Origin: Mycobacterium sp. EPa45
GTDB taxonomy: Bacteria > Actinomycetota > Actinomycetes > Mycobacteriales > Mycobacteriaceae
Direction of reading: 5' to 3'
DNA length: 64,000 nt
Assembly: GCF_001021385.1 (NCBI RefSeq)
Contig: NZ_CP011773.1
Location: 5,146,001-5,210,000, forward strand
Part shown: in pieces, positions 1 to 8,056 of the stretch
How positions within the stretch are numbered: position 1 is the first letter of the stretch
Layout of the letters: the number at the start of each line of letters is the position of its first letter
Position numbers and translations under genes: made by a program
The notes under the pieces: model-generated
What the model was told of the DNA's origin: nothing
The model's input: the letters and a program-made list of their open reading frames with translations, nothing else
Databases searched by the model: none

Positions 1-154
1 GGAGGAATTCCTCCTCCACGCCGACGCTGGGGTGATTCACGAAGCACAGACATGCCCGCGCCGAGGTGGGGCCAAACCCAAATCGCAGGTCAACCGTGCC
101 ACATAGCGGGACCAACCCTGTCGATCGCGGCGCGCCCGGCCATAGCATGCCGCA

Positions 155-988
155 ATGGGCAGAGATTTTCGCTTCGGCATCGGTGTGCGATCGGTCAAGT
201 CGGCACAGCGGCTGCGCGAGACGGTGCGCCGGTTCGAAGATCTCGGGTTCGACGTCCTGCACGTGCCGGACCATCTCGGCCGCTTCGGCGTGCCCGCACC
301 TTTCCCGACGATGGTCGCCGCCGCCGAGGCCGCCAAGACAATGCGGGTGGGGACGTTCGTGATCAACGCAGCGTTCTACAAACCCGCTCTGCTGGCCCGC
401 GACGCCATCGCCGTCGACGTCCTGAGCGACGGGCGGCTCGACCTCGGGCTGGGCACCGGCTACGTGCGGGAGGAGTTCGAAGCCGCCGAGATGCCGTACC
501 CGAGCGCCGGCGAGCGGGTCGATCACCTGCGGCACACCACCCGGTACCTCAAGCAGACCGCGCCGACGATCCCGATCTTGATCGCGGGCAACGGGGATCG
601 GGTGCTGCGCATCGCCGCCCAGCACGCCGACATCATCGGCCTCACCGGGGGCGGGGTGCCGCAGTACCCCGGCCATGACCCGCTCGCCGAGCGGATCGAC
701 TTCGTGCGGGCAGCGGCCGGTGACCGGTTCGACGGTCTCGAATTGAACATCGCGATCACCGGCGTGCCGACGGATTCGTCGGGCATCCCGGACCTCGCGC
801 TGACCCGCGGCTACGCCCCGGATGCCACCGAGGAACAGCTGCTGGCACTGCCGACGGTGCTCACCGGAACGCCCCGCGATATCGCCGACACGCTGCGGGC
901 CCGCCGCGACGAATACGGGATCACCTACTTCACCGTGCAGGACTACCACGCCGAGTATTTCGCCAAGGTCATCGAGCAGCTGCGCTAG
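155..988 (+). CDS. LLM-class F420-dependent oxidoreductase (TIGR03621-like)
   Basis: A 277-residue luciferase-like monooxygenase fold protein, expected to use coenzyme F420 for hydride transfer on an unknown substrate in the cytoplasm. The sequence opens with a beta strand and helix typical of the family (RFGIGVRSVKSAQRLRETVR), then HVPDHLG near residue 40 and the family block LGLGTGYVREEFEAAEMPYP near residue 100, followed by a late IPILIAGNGDRVLRIAAQHAD segment that lines the cofactor pocket in relatives. The length suits the compact mycobacterial subgroup. The ATG at 155 begins directly with the first core strand. It stands alone on the plus strand. Assignment to the LLM family is firm; the exact subgroup and cofactor are from memory of the family. 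Confidence 0.85.
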   Translation: MGRDFRFGIGVRSVKSAQRLRETVRRFEDLGFDVLHVPDHLGRFGVPAPFPTMVAAAEAAKTMRVGTFVINAAFYKPALLARDAIAVDVLSDGRLDLGLGTGYVREEFEAAEMPYPSAGERVDHLRHTTRYLKQTAPTIPILIAGNGDRVLRIAAQHADIIGLTGGGVPQYPGHDPLAERIDFVRAAAGDRFDGLELNIAITGVPTDSSGIPDLALTRGYAPDATEEQLLALPTVLTGTPRDIADTLRARRDEYGITYFTVQDYHAEYFAKVIEQLR

Positions 989-1043
989 GGGTTTGCGATC
1001 CCGTAAGTCGGGCAATGGCTCCAGAGCACGGGAGGCAAAGAGC

Positions 1044-1322
1044 ATGGCGGTTTTACACGGCTTCTTGACGGAGCACGACGGTTACGACGACGGGAAAGTG
1101 CAGCAGTGCGCCGAGGGTGTGCTGGTGGGCTTGAAACGCTGCACGGTGGACGCCGCCTCCGGGGAGATCGACAAGGTCTCCGCGCGACATCACCTGGACA
1201 GCAGGCGGGTGGCCCATGCCCTGGTCCGGCTGGCTCAGGGCGTCGAACCCGAGGCCGACAGCAATGCGACGGCGGTCGCCCGCTACGAGTGGGGCGCGTT
1301 ACTGGCGGGACGCCGATCATGA
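1044..1322 (+). CDS. Small ANTAR-like protein (92 aa)
   Basis: A 92-residue protein preceded by a good ribosome binding site (GGAGG at 1031, 8 bases before the ATG). Residues 18-65 (VQQCAEGVLVGLKRCTVDAA and following) have the spacing and helical pattern of an ANTAR three-helix RNA-binding domain, a fold that normally binds paired hairpins to prevent termination, but the match is weak and no sensor domain is attached. Its stop overlaps the next start as ATGA, so translation of the two small genes is probably coupled. If the ANTAR reading is wrong this is simply a conserved-looking small hypothetical protein. Confidence 0.55.
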   Translation: MAVLHGFLTEHDGYDDGKVQQCAEGVLVGLKRCTVDAASGEIDKVSARHHLDSRRVAHALVRLAQGVEPEADSNATAVARYEWGALLAGRRS

Positions 1323-1444
1323 TGCGGCGCATCGCCGCCTGGATTCGCCACGACTACCCCAGCGCGGCACCGGCGCAGGGCCACTGCGCACTGGTCGCAC
1401 TGTGCCCATCTCGCGCTGGTCGCGCTGTGCCCACCACGCGGTAA
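1319..1444 (+). CDS. Very short DUF3349-like protein, possibly truncated
   Basis: A 41-residue reading frame starting in an ATGA overlap with the preceding gene. Its first 30 residues (MMRRIAAWIRHDYPSAAPAQ, then GHCALVALCP) look like the start of the mycobacterial DUF3349 domain, which has a W-L/I-R-x-x-Y-P core followed by P-x-x-x-x-x-x-L-L-A-L. The DUF3349 proteins I know are longer and carry an acidic second half, absent here. A 21-base near-repeat shifted by 25 bases lies in the 3' end and changes the frame, so the tail (SRAGRAVPTTR) is probably out of register. It may be a decayed or shortened gene. Function of the family is unknown. Confidence 0.4.
   Translation: MMRRIAAWIRHDYPSAAPAQGHCALVALCPSRAGRAVPTTR
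1388..1433 (+). repeat. Imperfect 21-base tandem duplication
   Basis: Copies at 1388-1408 and 1413-1433 agree at 19 of 21 bases (GCRCTGGTCGCRCTGTGCCCA, R marking the two differences). The offset of 25 bases is not a multiple of three, so the duplication shifts the reading frame of the small DUF3349-like gene. It ends 26 bases before the tRNA-Arg gene. Confidence 0.7.
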
Positions 1445-1459
1445 GCTGCCAGCCGTTGC

Positions 1460-1532
1460 GCCCCCGTAGCTCAGGGGATAGAGCACGGCTCTCCTAAAGC
1501 CGGTGTCGCAGGTTCGAATCCTGCCGGGGGCA
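1460..1532 (+). tRNA. tRNA-Arg (anticodon CCT)
   Basis: A complete 73-base cloverleaf can be drawn. The acceptor stem pairs GCCCCCG (1460-1466) with CGGGGGC (1525-1531) and discriminator A is at 1532. The D arm has GCTC and GAGC. The anticodon stem CGGCT/AGCCG encloses the loop CTCCTAA, giving anticodon CCT. The T arm is GCAGG-TTCGAAT-CCTGC. CCA is not encoded. It decodes the rare AGG codon. No integrase or att-like duplicate of the 3' end was seen downstream in the window. Confidence 0.97.
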
Positions 1533-1548
1533 CTGTGTGTACAAGGCG

Positions 1549-2445
1549 ATGGATAACAGCATGCTGCTGATCACCGGACCGTCGGGCAATGTGGGTCAAG
1601 AAGTGGTCGAGGTGCTGCGCACCCGGTTGCAACCGGGCCAGTGGCGAGTGGCCAGCCGGCATCCGGACCGCCTGTCCGCCTTGCTGCAGGGTCAGGCAGA
1701 CGTCCGTGCTCTCGATTTCTTCGACCGCACGACCTGGGCCGCCGCGCTGGACGAAGTGGAGTACCTCTTTCTGCTGTTTCCGTTGCCGGGCAATCGCGCG
1801 GCACGCGAGGCCGTGATTCCGTTTCTGGAGTCAGCCGAGCAGGCTGGTTGTCGTCAGGTGGTCTACGTGTCGGTCTTCGGCGCGGATCGAGCCCGCTTCA
1901 TCCCGCACTACAAGGTGGAAGCCGCGCTGAAAGCCAGCGGTATGAGCTACACCATCCTGCGGTGCAGTTTCTTCATGCAGAACCTGCACCGCGCGTTGTC
2001 GACGCACGGCATTGACATCGCCGAACGCGGCGAGCTGTTCATTCCCGCAGGCCGGGGGCTCACGACGTTCATCGACGCGCGTGACGCCGCCGATGTCGCC
2101 GTCCGTGCACTACTCGAGCCCGAGGCACACCGAGATCGCGTTTATCACCTGACCGGCCCGGCCGCTCTGTCCATGGCCGAGGTAGCCGCGAAACTGACTG
2201 CTGCGCTTGGCTTCCCGGTGCGCTACACCCACCCGAGCCTGTTCCGTTTCGCCACCAGACTGCGTCGACGCAATGTCGGCTGGGACACGATCGGCTTCAT
2301 GGCCGCTGTCTACACGCTGACGCGCCTCGGCCGCAATCAGCCGCTCACGAATGAGGTGGCCGCATTGCTGGGCCGACCACCCAGGACACTGGAGCAGTTC
2401 GTCGGTGACAGTGCGTGGCGGTGGCAGCAGCACGAGTGGACCTGA
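1549..2445 (+). CDS. NmrA-like NAD(P)-binding protein
   Basis: About 298 residues of the atypical short-chain dehydrogenase type. The N-terminal glycine motif TGPSGNVGQEVVEVL (GxxGxxG) marks an NAD(P)-binding Rossmann fold. The middle carries VVYVSVFGADRARFIPHYKV and the late region YHLTGPAALSMAEVAAKL, both typical of NmrA/QorB-like proteins that act as NADPH-dependent reductases or redox sensors. The catalytic Tyr-x-x-x-Lys is not in the canonical setting (HYKVE instead), as usual in this group. Starts at GTG 1537, ATG 1549 or ATG 1561 are possible. The gene begins just 16 bases after the tRNA, so read-through from the tRNA promoter is possible. Confidence 0.8.
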   Translation: MDNSMLLITGPSGNVGQEVVEVLRTRLQPGQWRVASRHPDRLSALLQGQADVRALDFFDRTTWAAALDEVEYLFLLFPLPGNRAAREAVIPFLESAEQAGCRQVVYVSVFGADRARFIPHYKVEAALKASGMSYTILRCSFFMQNLHRALSTHGIDIAERGELFIPAGRGLTTFIDARDAADVAVRALLEPEAHRDRVYHLTGPAALSMAEVAAKLTAALGFPVRYTHPSLFRFATRLRRRNVGWDTIGFMAAVYTLTRLGRNQPLTNEVAALLGRPPRTLEQFVGDSAWRWQQHEWT

Positions 2446-2526
2446 GCACTGCCGATGTGCGGCGGTTACGCTCACGAAAATCGTCGATGAATTCAAACAA
2501 CCGGCGGCGGCGGGATCCATAAGCTG

Positions 2527-4707
2527 ATGCGGATGTCCGGATCTGCTGGGTCTTCTGCAGGCCCCGAGCACGGCGGCTGGCCCGACCGGCTGGGGTCGGC
2601 CACCGGCTTGTTCGGCTGGGTGACGGTCGCCTACCTAGCCGGAGCCGTGTTGTCCTGGCAGTCGTTCGGTGCCGGCATCGGGCCGTCCTTCTTCCCGCCG
2701 GCGGGCGTAACGGTGGCGGCAATGGTCCTCAACCGCCGTGGTCGGTGGCCGATCATCGTCGCCGCCATCGTGATTGCCGAGCTGGCGGTGGACCTGCGCT
2801 ACGGCGCCGGACTCCGTTCCGCCGTGATGTATGCGCTGGCGAACTCGGTGGAAGCCATCGTCGGAGCCTCGCTGCTGTTGCGATGGTGCCGGGGAGTTCC
2901 CGACCTGCGGCTGCGCCCGGACCTTGCGAAGTTCGTCGCCGCCGCATGTGTTGCCGGCCCGCTGACCGGTGCGCTGATCGGCGGCTCCGTGAGCGGGCTC
3001 GACAACGGGCTGATGTGGTACACCGCCGTCTTGCATTGGTGGGCCGGCGACGCAATCGGTGTTCTTGTGGTGGCCGGACCGATTCTGTTGTGGCGCAAGC
3101 AGATCGGAATTCTGCGAGCACGGCGCGCCGAGTCGGTACTGGTACTTGCGGTGACCGCCGCCCTGTCCTTCGCGGCCTTTTCGGTGCAGACACCGCCGGC
3201 TGTGCTGCTACTTCCCATTCTGGCGTGGGCAGCCATCCGCCTTGACGTCATCGGTGCGGCATTGGCTGGTGCGGTGGTGGCCTTCACGGCCAATTACATG
3301 ACCGCGTCGGGCAACGGCCTGTTCGCATCCATGAATTCCGCGCCCCAAACCCGGCTGGCGTTGACCCAGGCATTCATCGCCGTCATGGTTCTGGTTTCGA
3401 TGCTGGTGGCTCAAGAGGCGGCGGGGCGGCTCAACGTCATTCGCCTGCGACAAGCCGAACTTCGTGAACGCGGCCGGATCCAAGCCCTGGCGCGGCTGGC
3501 CCAGTCTCTATCGGCGGCGCTCACTCCCAGCCAAATCGGTGATGCCGTGGTGGAACACGTGTTGAACGACGCGGGGGCCCAGGCAGTGACCCTCGGGTTG
3601 GTCAGTGCTGACGGGCGCTGGTTGAACTGGGTGCGAACCGCCGGCTACCCAGAGAAACTGGCGACCCGCTTCGGTGAGGCCACCTCGTTGGACGACCCGT
3701 TGTCCGCTACCGAAGCCATCCGCACCGGGCAGCCCGTGATCATTCGCAGCCCAGCCGAGTTCCAGCGCCGGTTCCCCCGCAACCGGAGCTGGATGGCGTT
3801 GAGCGGAGCAGCATCCCTGGTGAGCTGGCCGCTGACATCTGGCGGCAAGCCGGTTGGCGCACTGGGGATGATGTGGACCACGCCGCAACCGCTTGACAGC
3901 GCCCAGGTGGCTTACGCGTCGACGGTGGCCACGATGGTGGGTCAAGCCCTGGTACGCGCTCAGCTCTACGCCGACGAGCACGCTCGGGCGGCGATTCTGC
4001 AGGCGGCAGTGTTGCCGACCGAACCCGGCGACGTCCCCGGATTGAAGCTGGCCGTCAGCTATGACCCGGCCGCTATCGAACAGGGCTTGGGCGGCGACTG
4101 GTACGACGTGATGGCCCTACCCGGCGGGAGGATCTATCTGACGGTCGGCGACGTGGTGGGTCATGGACTACCCGCCGTCGAGGACATGGCTCAATTGCGC
4201 AGCGCGGCAAGGGCATTTGCGATCCAAGGACTGCGGCCCGCACAGCTTCTGGCTGAAGTCAACACATTCACCGCTCATGCCAGCCATGGCAAGTTCGCGA
4301 CTCTTGCGGTCGCGGAGTTCGACCCTGCGACCGGCTCGCTGTCGTACGGTTCGGCTGGCCATCCGCCGGCGTTCCTGCGGCGTGCCGGCAGCGGCCGCGT
4401 GCTGCGCCTCACCGAGGCCACCGGACCGGTGCTTGGACCCGTCCATGACGCCGTATACACCTCGGGTGAGGTCACTGTGGAGCCGGGCGACATCCTGGTG
4501 ATGTACACCGACGGTCTGGTCGAGCGTCGCGGATATGACATCGAGGACGGAATGAGCAAGGCGCAGAGCATCATTGCGGGCTGGCACGCCGACACCTCGT
4601 TGACCGACGAGTGCCGGCTGCTGACGTCGACGCTTTCTCCGCCGCCACGCAGCGACGACGTCTGCGTCCTCGCGGTCCGATTCCAGAACGCGCAGGCGGA
4701 ACGGTGA
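2527..4707 (+). CDS. MASE1-GAF-SpoIIE family serine phosphatase
   Basis: A 726-residue membrane phosphatase. Residues about 20-290 form a MASE1-type sensor with roughly eight hydrophobic segments. A GAF-like domain follows (about 310-480, opening LARLAQSLSAALTPSQIGDA), then a PP2C/SpoIIE catalytic domain (about 500-720). Metal-binding acidic motifs are visible: GGDWYDV near 522, VGDVVGHG near 540 and MYTDGLVERRG near 658. Such proteins dephosphorylate anti-sigma-factor antagonists, so a role in stress sigma factor control is likely. No anti-sigma or antagonist gene is adjacent, but the convergent neighbour is a diguanylate cyclase and the next gene a GAF-ANTAR protein. The ligand is unknown. 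Confidence 0.9.
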   Translation: MRMSGSAGSSAGPEHGGWPDRLGSATGLFGWVTVAYLAGAVLSWQSFGAGIGPSFFPPAGVTVAAMVLNRRGRWPIIVAAIVIAELAVDLRYGAGLRSAVMYALANSVEAIVGASLLLRWCRGVPDLRLRPDLAKFVAAACVAGPLTGALIGGSVSGLDNGLMWYTAVLHWWAGDAIGVLVVAGPILLWRKQIGILRARRAESVLVLAVTAALSFAAFSVQTPPAVLLLPILAWAAIRLDVIGAALAGAVVAFTANYMTASGNGLFASMNSAPQTRLALTQAFIAVMVLVSMLVAQEAAGRLNVIRLRQAELRERGRIQALARLAQSLSAALTPSQIGDAVVEHVLNDAGAQAVTLGLVSADGRWLNWVRTAGYPEKLATRFGEATSLDDPLSATEAIRTGQPVIIRSPAEFQRRFPRNRSWMALSGAASLVSWPLTSGGKPVGALGMMWTTPQPLDSAQVAYASTVATMVGQALVRAQLYADEHARAAILQAAVLPTEPGDVPGLKLAVSYDPAAIEQGLGGDWYDVMALPGGRIYLTVGDVVGHGLPAVEDMAQLRSAARAFAIQGLRPAQLLAEVNTFTAHASHGKFATLAVAEFDPATGSLSYGSAGHPPAFLRRAGSGRVLRLTEATGPVLGPVHDAVYTSGEVTVEPGDILVMYTDGLVERRGYDIEDGMSKAQSIIAGWHADTSLTDECRLLTSTLSPPPRSDDVCVLAVRFQNAQAER

Positions 4708-4711
4708 ACCG

Positions 4712-5842
4712 CTAGGCGATCGATTGGTTGGCGTCGCCGCCGTGATGCGGTGGTCGCCGATCGACGGGATCGGTGTCCTGGTGCCGGCAACCATTTCCGC
4801 CGGCCCGCTTCGCCCGGTACATCGCCCAATCGGCCGTGGCCACAAGCCGGTCGACGAGCGACTTGTGGTCCCCGTCGGTGTCGGACAGCCGGACCGCGGT
4901 GGTGCCGACACTGGCGGTGACGCCCGCGGGCGACTCGGCGATAGACCTGCAGAGCCGTTCGGCCAGTTCATGGCAGTCGGCGCTGGGCGACGCGACAGCT
5001 ACCAGGAACTCCTCGCCGCCACTGCGCGCGACGACCGCATTGGTTCCGGCGGCCCGCTCGAGGGCGCGTGCCACGTGCATCAACGCCGTGTCACCGGCCG
5101 CGTGGCCGTAACGGTCATTGACCGACTTGAACTTGTCGAGGTCGATCAATGCCACCGCCAGATGTGCGTCGAGCTCCCTGCCGACCTCGATGAGCCGGAA
5201 CGCCTGGCGGCGGAACGTCCGCCGGTTGAGCAGCCCGGTGAGGGGGTCGCGTTCGGCGCGAAGCAGGTCCGTGCCGAGTGCGCGGACCAGGAATTGAATG
5301 GCCAGTGGCAGCGCGATGTTGATCTGGATGATCAGCCACCAGTCCACGGCGGCAAGGGCCGGATGCCCGTCGGCCGCCATCCGCACCGCACCGCTGCTCA
5401 CCACGGCCGCCGCGACGGCGAAGTTGTAGAGCACCAGTGCCGTGGTGTGCATGAACGCGATGTAGGCGCCGATCGTCGCGAACGCGATGCAGCCGATGAC
5501 CGCGGGCAGCGGGGTGGGATACGCCAGGCACGCCAGTGCGACCGAGGCGTTGGTGGCCAAGGCGAACGCCAGAGACTCACGCCGGCTTGGCCACTTCACG
5601 ATGAACAGCGCAGAGCCGGCAACCCCGCCTGCGATGGCGAGCCAGGTCATGACCACCGGCAGCGTTCCGACGGGCCCATCAGCAGAGGCGAGTAACGCCA
5701 GCAGGCACGCGACGAACGATGCGGCCAGAGACGCCATCAGCGCACGCGCGGCACCGCGCATTCCGCGGGCGGCCAGGTAACCACTCAGCCATTCGTAATG
5801 AGTGGATTGCTGCCACCAGCGCCTGAGCGCACCCCTCACCAT
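4712..5842 (-). CDS. Membrane diguanylate cyclase (GGDEF)
   Basis: A 376-residue protein with about six membrane segments in residues 30-190 and a C-terminal GGDEF domain (about 205-365). The active-site loop reads SGGEEFLVA near residue 274, an intact GGEEF form, so synthesis of cyclic di-GMP from two GTP is expected. Upstream in the domain are DPLTGLLNRRTFRRQ and LIDLDKFKSVNDRYGHAAGD, both canonical. The usual inhibitory RxxD site five residues before the loop is not seen, suggesting little product inhibition. It has no EAL domain. It converges on the SpoIIE phosphatase gene with four bases between the stops. Confidence 0.92.
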   Translation of the reverse strand: MVRGALRRWWQQSTHYEWLSGYLAARGMRGAARALMASLAASFVACLLALLASADGPVGTLPVVMTWLAIAGGVAGSALFIVKWPSRRESLAFALATNASVALACLAYPTPLPAVIGCIAFATIGAYIAFMHTTALVLYNFAVAAAVVSSGAVRMAADGHPALAAVDWWLIIQINIALPLAIQFLVRALGTDLLRAERDPLTGLLNRRTFRRQAFRLIEVGRELDAHLAVALIDLDKFKSVNDRYGHAAGDTALMHVARALERAAGTNAVVARSGGEEFLVAVASPSADCHELAERLCRSIAESPAGVTASVGTTAVRLSDTDGDHKSLVDRLVATADWAMYRAKRAGGNGCRHQDTDPVDRRPPHHGGDANQSIA

Positions 5843-5912
5843 CGAGCGACCCCCACCAGCACCTCAAATCTTCGGATCAACGATACCGGTGGTCCAGTAG
5901 GGTTCGCGCCCG

Positions 5913-6596
5913 CTAGGAGCCCCGGGTTTCGATGACTCGGTTGGCGATGTCGATCAGCCGGGTGTTAGAGGTCTGGGACAGCTCACGCAACATCTCGAAC
6001 GCGCGCATGGCGTCGACGTTGAAACGTTCCATGATGACGCCCTTGGCCTGACCGATGATGTCGCGGGTGTTCAATGCCGATTCGAGTTGCTCGCCGTGGC
6101 GGCTGGCCAGGATCGCCGACGCCGCATGGGCGGCCAGGACTGAGCCGATCGCCTCGGACTGTCCGTCGAAGGCGTGGGCCTGGAGACCGAACAGGTTCAG
6201 CGCACCGGCCGTCGAGTCGCCGGTGTAGAGCTTGAACGACAGGCCGCTGCGAACCCCGAGTTCGGCGACGGCAGCGCTGTACTTGGGCCACCGCCGCTCG
6301 GTGGTGAAGTCGTCGGTCCGCACGATCACCTCGCCGAGCGCGGCCTGGATGCACGGGCCTTCCCCGCAGTCCTCCTGCAGTGCGTCGAGCTTGTAGATCA
6401 ACTCCGACGTCCCGAACAGCGAATCGAACTTGCCGCCCTTGCCCAGCAACAGCACGCCGCAGGTGTCGGTGCCCGGGATCATCTCGGTGGCCGCGGCGGT
6501 CACTCCGGCCAGCACCTCGTCGACGTTGCGGGGCACCGCGGTGGCCCTGGCCAGCTCGGCCATCCGCAACGCCAGATCGTGGTTGGACACAGACAT
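5913..6596 (-). CDS. GAF and ANTAR domain protein
   Basis: About 227 residues: an N-terminal GAF sensor (about 15-160, with GVLLLGKGGKFDSLFGTSEL and CGEGPCIQAALGEV) and a C-terminal ANTAR domain (DIIGQAKGVIMERFNVDAMRAFEMLREL). ANTAR proteins bind two-hairpin RNA motifs and promote antitermination; the GAF part would sense a small ligand. The GEGPC segment is common in mycobacterial members. ATG 6596 is preferred; a GTG at 6614 in frame is possible. It is transcribed in the same direction as the diguanylate cyclase, 70 bases upstream of it, so the two may be co-transcribed. Confidence 0.88.
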   Translation of the reverse strand: MSVSNHDLALRMAELARATAVPRNVDEVLAGVTAAATEMIPGTDTCGVLLLGKGGKFDSLFGTSELIYKLDALQEDCGEGPCIQAALGEVIVRTDDFTTERRWPKYSAAVAELGVRSGLSFKLYTGDSTAGALNLFGLQAHAFDGQSEAIGSVLAAHAASAILASRHGEQLESALNTRDIIGQAKGVIMERFNVDAMRAFEMLRELSQTSNTRLIDIANRVIETRGS

Positions 6597-6813
6597 CAAG
6601 CAAGTGTGCCCCACCGTCGGAGAAACTGAAGCACCCGCCCAGTCGATGAATAAGTTTGTGGATGAACGCCTGGGGCAATGCTGTGGCCCAAGCGGGCGCG
6701 GTGGTCGACACCCACGCTCGCTGAGGTCCTGTCGGTTCAGACCACGAGCCGACGGGGCCGCCCCTAATACCGACGGCTCAGCCGAATCCGCCCCGGCACT
6801 CTCTTAGCTGTAG

Positions 6814-6819
6814 TAATTT
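6814..6819 (+). promoter_or_regulatory. Probable -10 element of a leaderless promoter
   Basis: TAATTT fits the mycobacterial -10 pattern TANNNT and ends eight bases before the GTG start of the thiolase gene at 6827, while no ribosome binding site lies between. This spacing places the transcript start at or next to the GTG, as in leaderless mRNAs, which are common in mycobacteria. Confidence 0.35.
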
Positions 6820-6826
6820 CGGCGCT

Positions 6827-8056
6827 GTGGCGAGCAATGTCTGGATTCTCGGTGGTTATCAGACCGACTTCGCCCGAAACCTCACCCGCGAAGATCGGGA
6901 CTTCGCCGCGCTGACGAGCGAGGTCGTCGACCTCACCCTGAGCGAGTCGATGATCGACGCCGCCGACATCGACGTCGTTCACGTCGCGAACGCATTCGGT
7001 GAGATGTTCGCGCGTCAGGGTCATCTCGGTGCGATGCCCGCCACCGTCCACGACGGGCTATGGGACACCCCGGCCACCCGCCACGAGGCGGCCTGCGCGT
7101 CGGGCAGTGTCGCCGCACTGGCGGCCATGTCCGATCTACGGGCGGGCAACTACCGCACCGCGCTCGTCATCGGCGTGGAACTGGAGAAAACCGTGCCCGG
7201 TGACACGGCCGCAGCCCACCTCGGCGCCGCGGCGTGGACCGGCCACGAGGGCGCGCAAGCCAGGTTCCTGTGGCCATCGATGTTCGCCGAGGTCGCCGAC
7301 GAGTACGACCGCCGGTTCGGCATCGACGACGCGCACCTGCATGCGATCGCGGCCGTGAACTTCGCCAACGCCAAACGCAACCCCAAGGCACACACCCGGG
7401 ACTGGGTGGTCCCCGATCTGGTGGCGCACGGCAGCGACGACGCCGTCAACCCGCCGACCGAGGGCCGGATCCGCCGCTACGACTGCAGCCAGATGACCGA
7501 CGGGGGCGCGGGCGTCGTCCTGGTCAACGACGACTTCCTGCGTGACCACCCGGGAGTGCGCCCGATCGGGCTGATCGAGGGCTGGGGTCACCGGACGGTC
7601 GGATTGGGCCTTCGGCAGAAACTCGACCGCGACGCGGCGAACCCCTACGTGATGCCGCACGTCCGGGCGACCGCGCGCGACGCGTTCAACCGGGCCGGCA
7701 TCGAGCTCGACGATCTCGACGGCATCGAGGTACACGACTGCTTCACTCCGAGTGAGTACCTCGCCATCGACCACATCGGACTGACCGGGCCGGGCGAATC
7801 GTGGAAGGCCATCGAGAACGGGGAGATCGAGATCGGCGGCCGGCTGCCGATCAACCCCAGCGGTGGTCTCATCGGCGGCGGCCACCCGGTGGGCGCATCG
7901 GGCATCCGCATGATGCTCGACGCCGCCAAACAGGTCAGCGGCCTCGCCGGGGACTACCAAGTCGACGGCGCTCGCCGGTTCGGCACGCTGAATTTCGGCG
8001 GAAGCACCGCGACCACAGTCAGTTTCGTGATCAGATCGGCAGACGATGGACACTGA
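6827..8056 (+). CDS. Thiolase-fold protein (Rv0914c-like)
   Basis: A 409-residue thiolase-superfamily protein of the acetyl-CoA acetyltransferase/lipid-transfer type. The nucleophile motif HEAACASGSVAA puts Cys at residue 90, and the C-terminal catalytic motif GGGHPVGASG places a His near 353. The NEAF Asn motif of degradative thiolases is not evident (HDCFTPSEY takes its place), as in SCP-x-like relatives. It could cleave or condense acyl-CoA thioesters of a sterol- or apocarotenoid-derived chain. It overlaps the carotenoid oxygenase gene by 11 bases and heads a three-gene operon. The same pair occurs as Rv0914c/Rv0913c in H37Rv by my recollection. Confidence 0.88.
   Translation: MASNVWILGGYQTDFARNLTREDRDFAALTSEVVDLTLSESMIDAADIDVVHVANAFGEMFARQGHLGAMPATVHDGLWDTPATRHEAACASGSVAALAAMSDLRAGNYRTALVIGVELEKTVPGDTAAAHLGAAAWTGHEGAQARFLWPSMFAEVADEYDRRFGIDDAHLHAIAAVNFANAKRNPKAHTRDWVVPDLVAHGSDDAVNPPTEGRIRRYDCSQMTDGGAGVVLVNDDFLRDHPGVRPIGLIEGWGHRTVGLGLRQKLDRDAANPYVMPHVRATARDAFNRAGIELDDLDGIEVHDCFTPSEYLAIDHIGLTGPGESWKAIENGEIEIGGRLPINPSGGLIGGGHPVGASGIRMMLDAAKQVSGLAGDYQVDGARRFGTLNFGGSTATTVSFVIRSADDGH

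Noticed and set aside
1..14. Perfect palindrome GGAGGAATTCCTCC at the left edge
   Set aside because: It is at the window boundary without context; it could be an operator or part of a gene, and nothing nearby supports either.
2..106. Possible 3' end of a plus-strand gene entering the window (34 codons to a TAG at 104)
   Set aside because: It is too short to recognise, and two other frames are also open there, so nothing distinguishes it from chance.
1460..1532. tRNA-Arg as an integration site for a mobile element
   Set aside because: No integrase gene and no second copy of the tRNA 3' end were seen in the downstream sequence, and the following genes look chromosomal.
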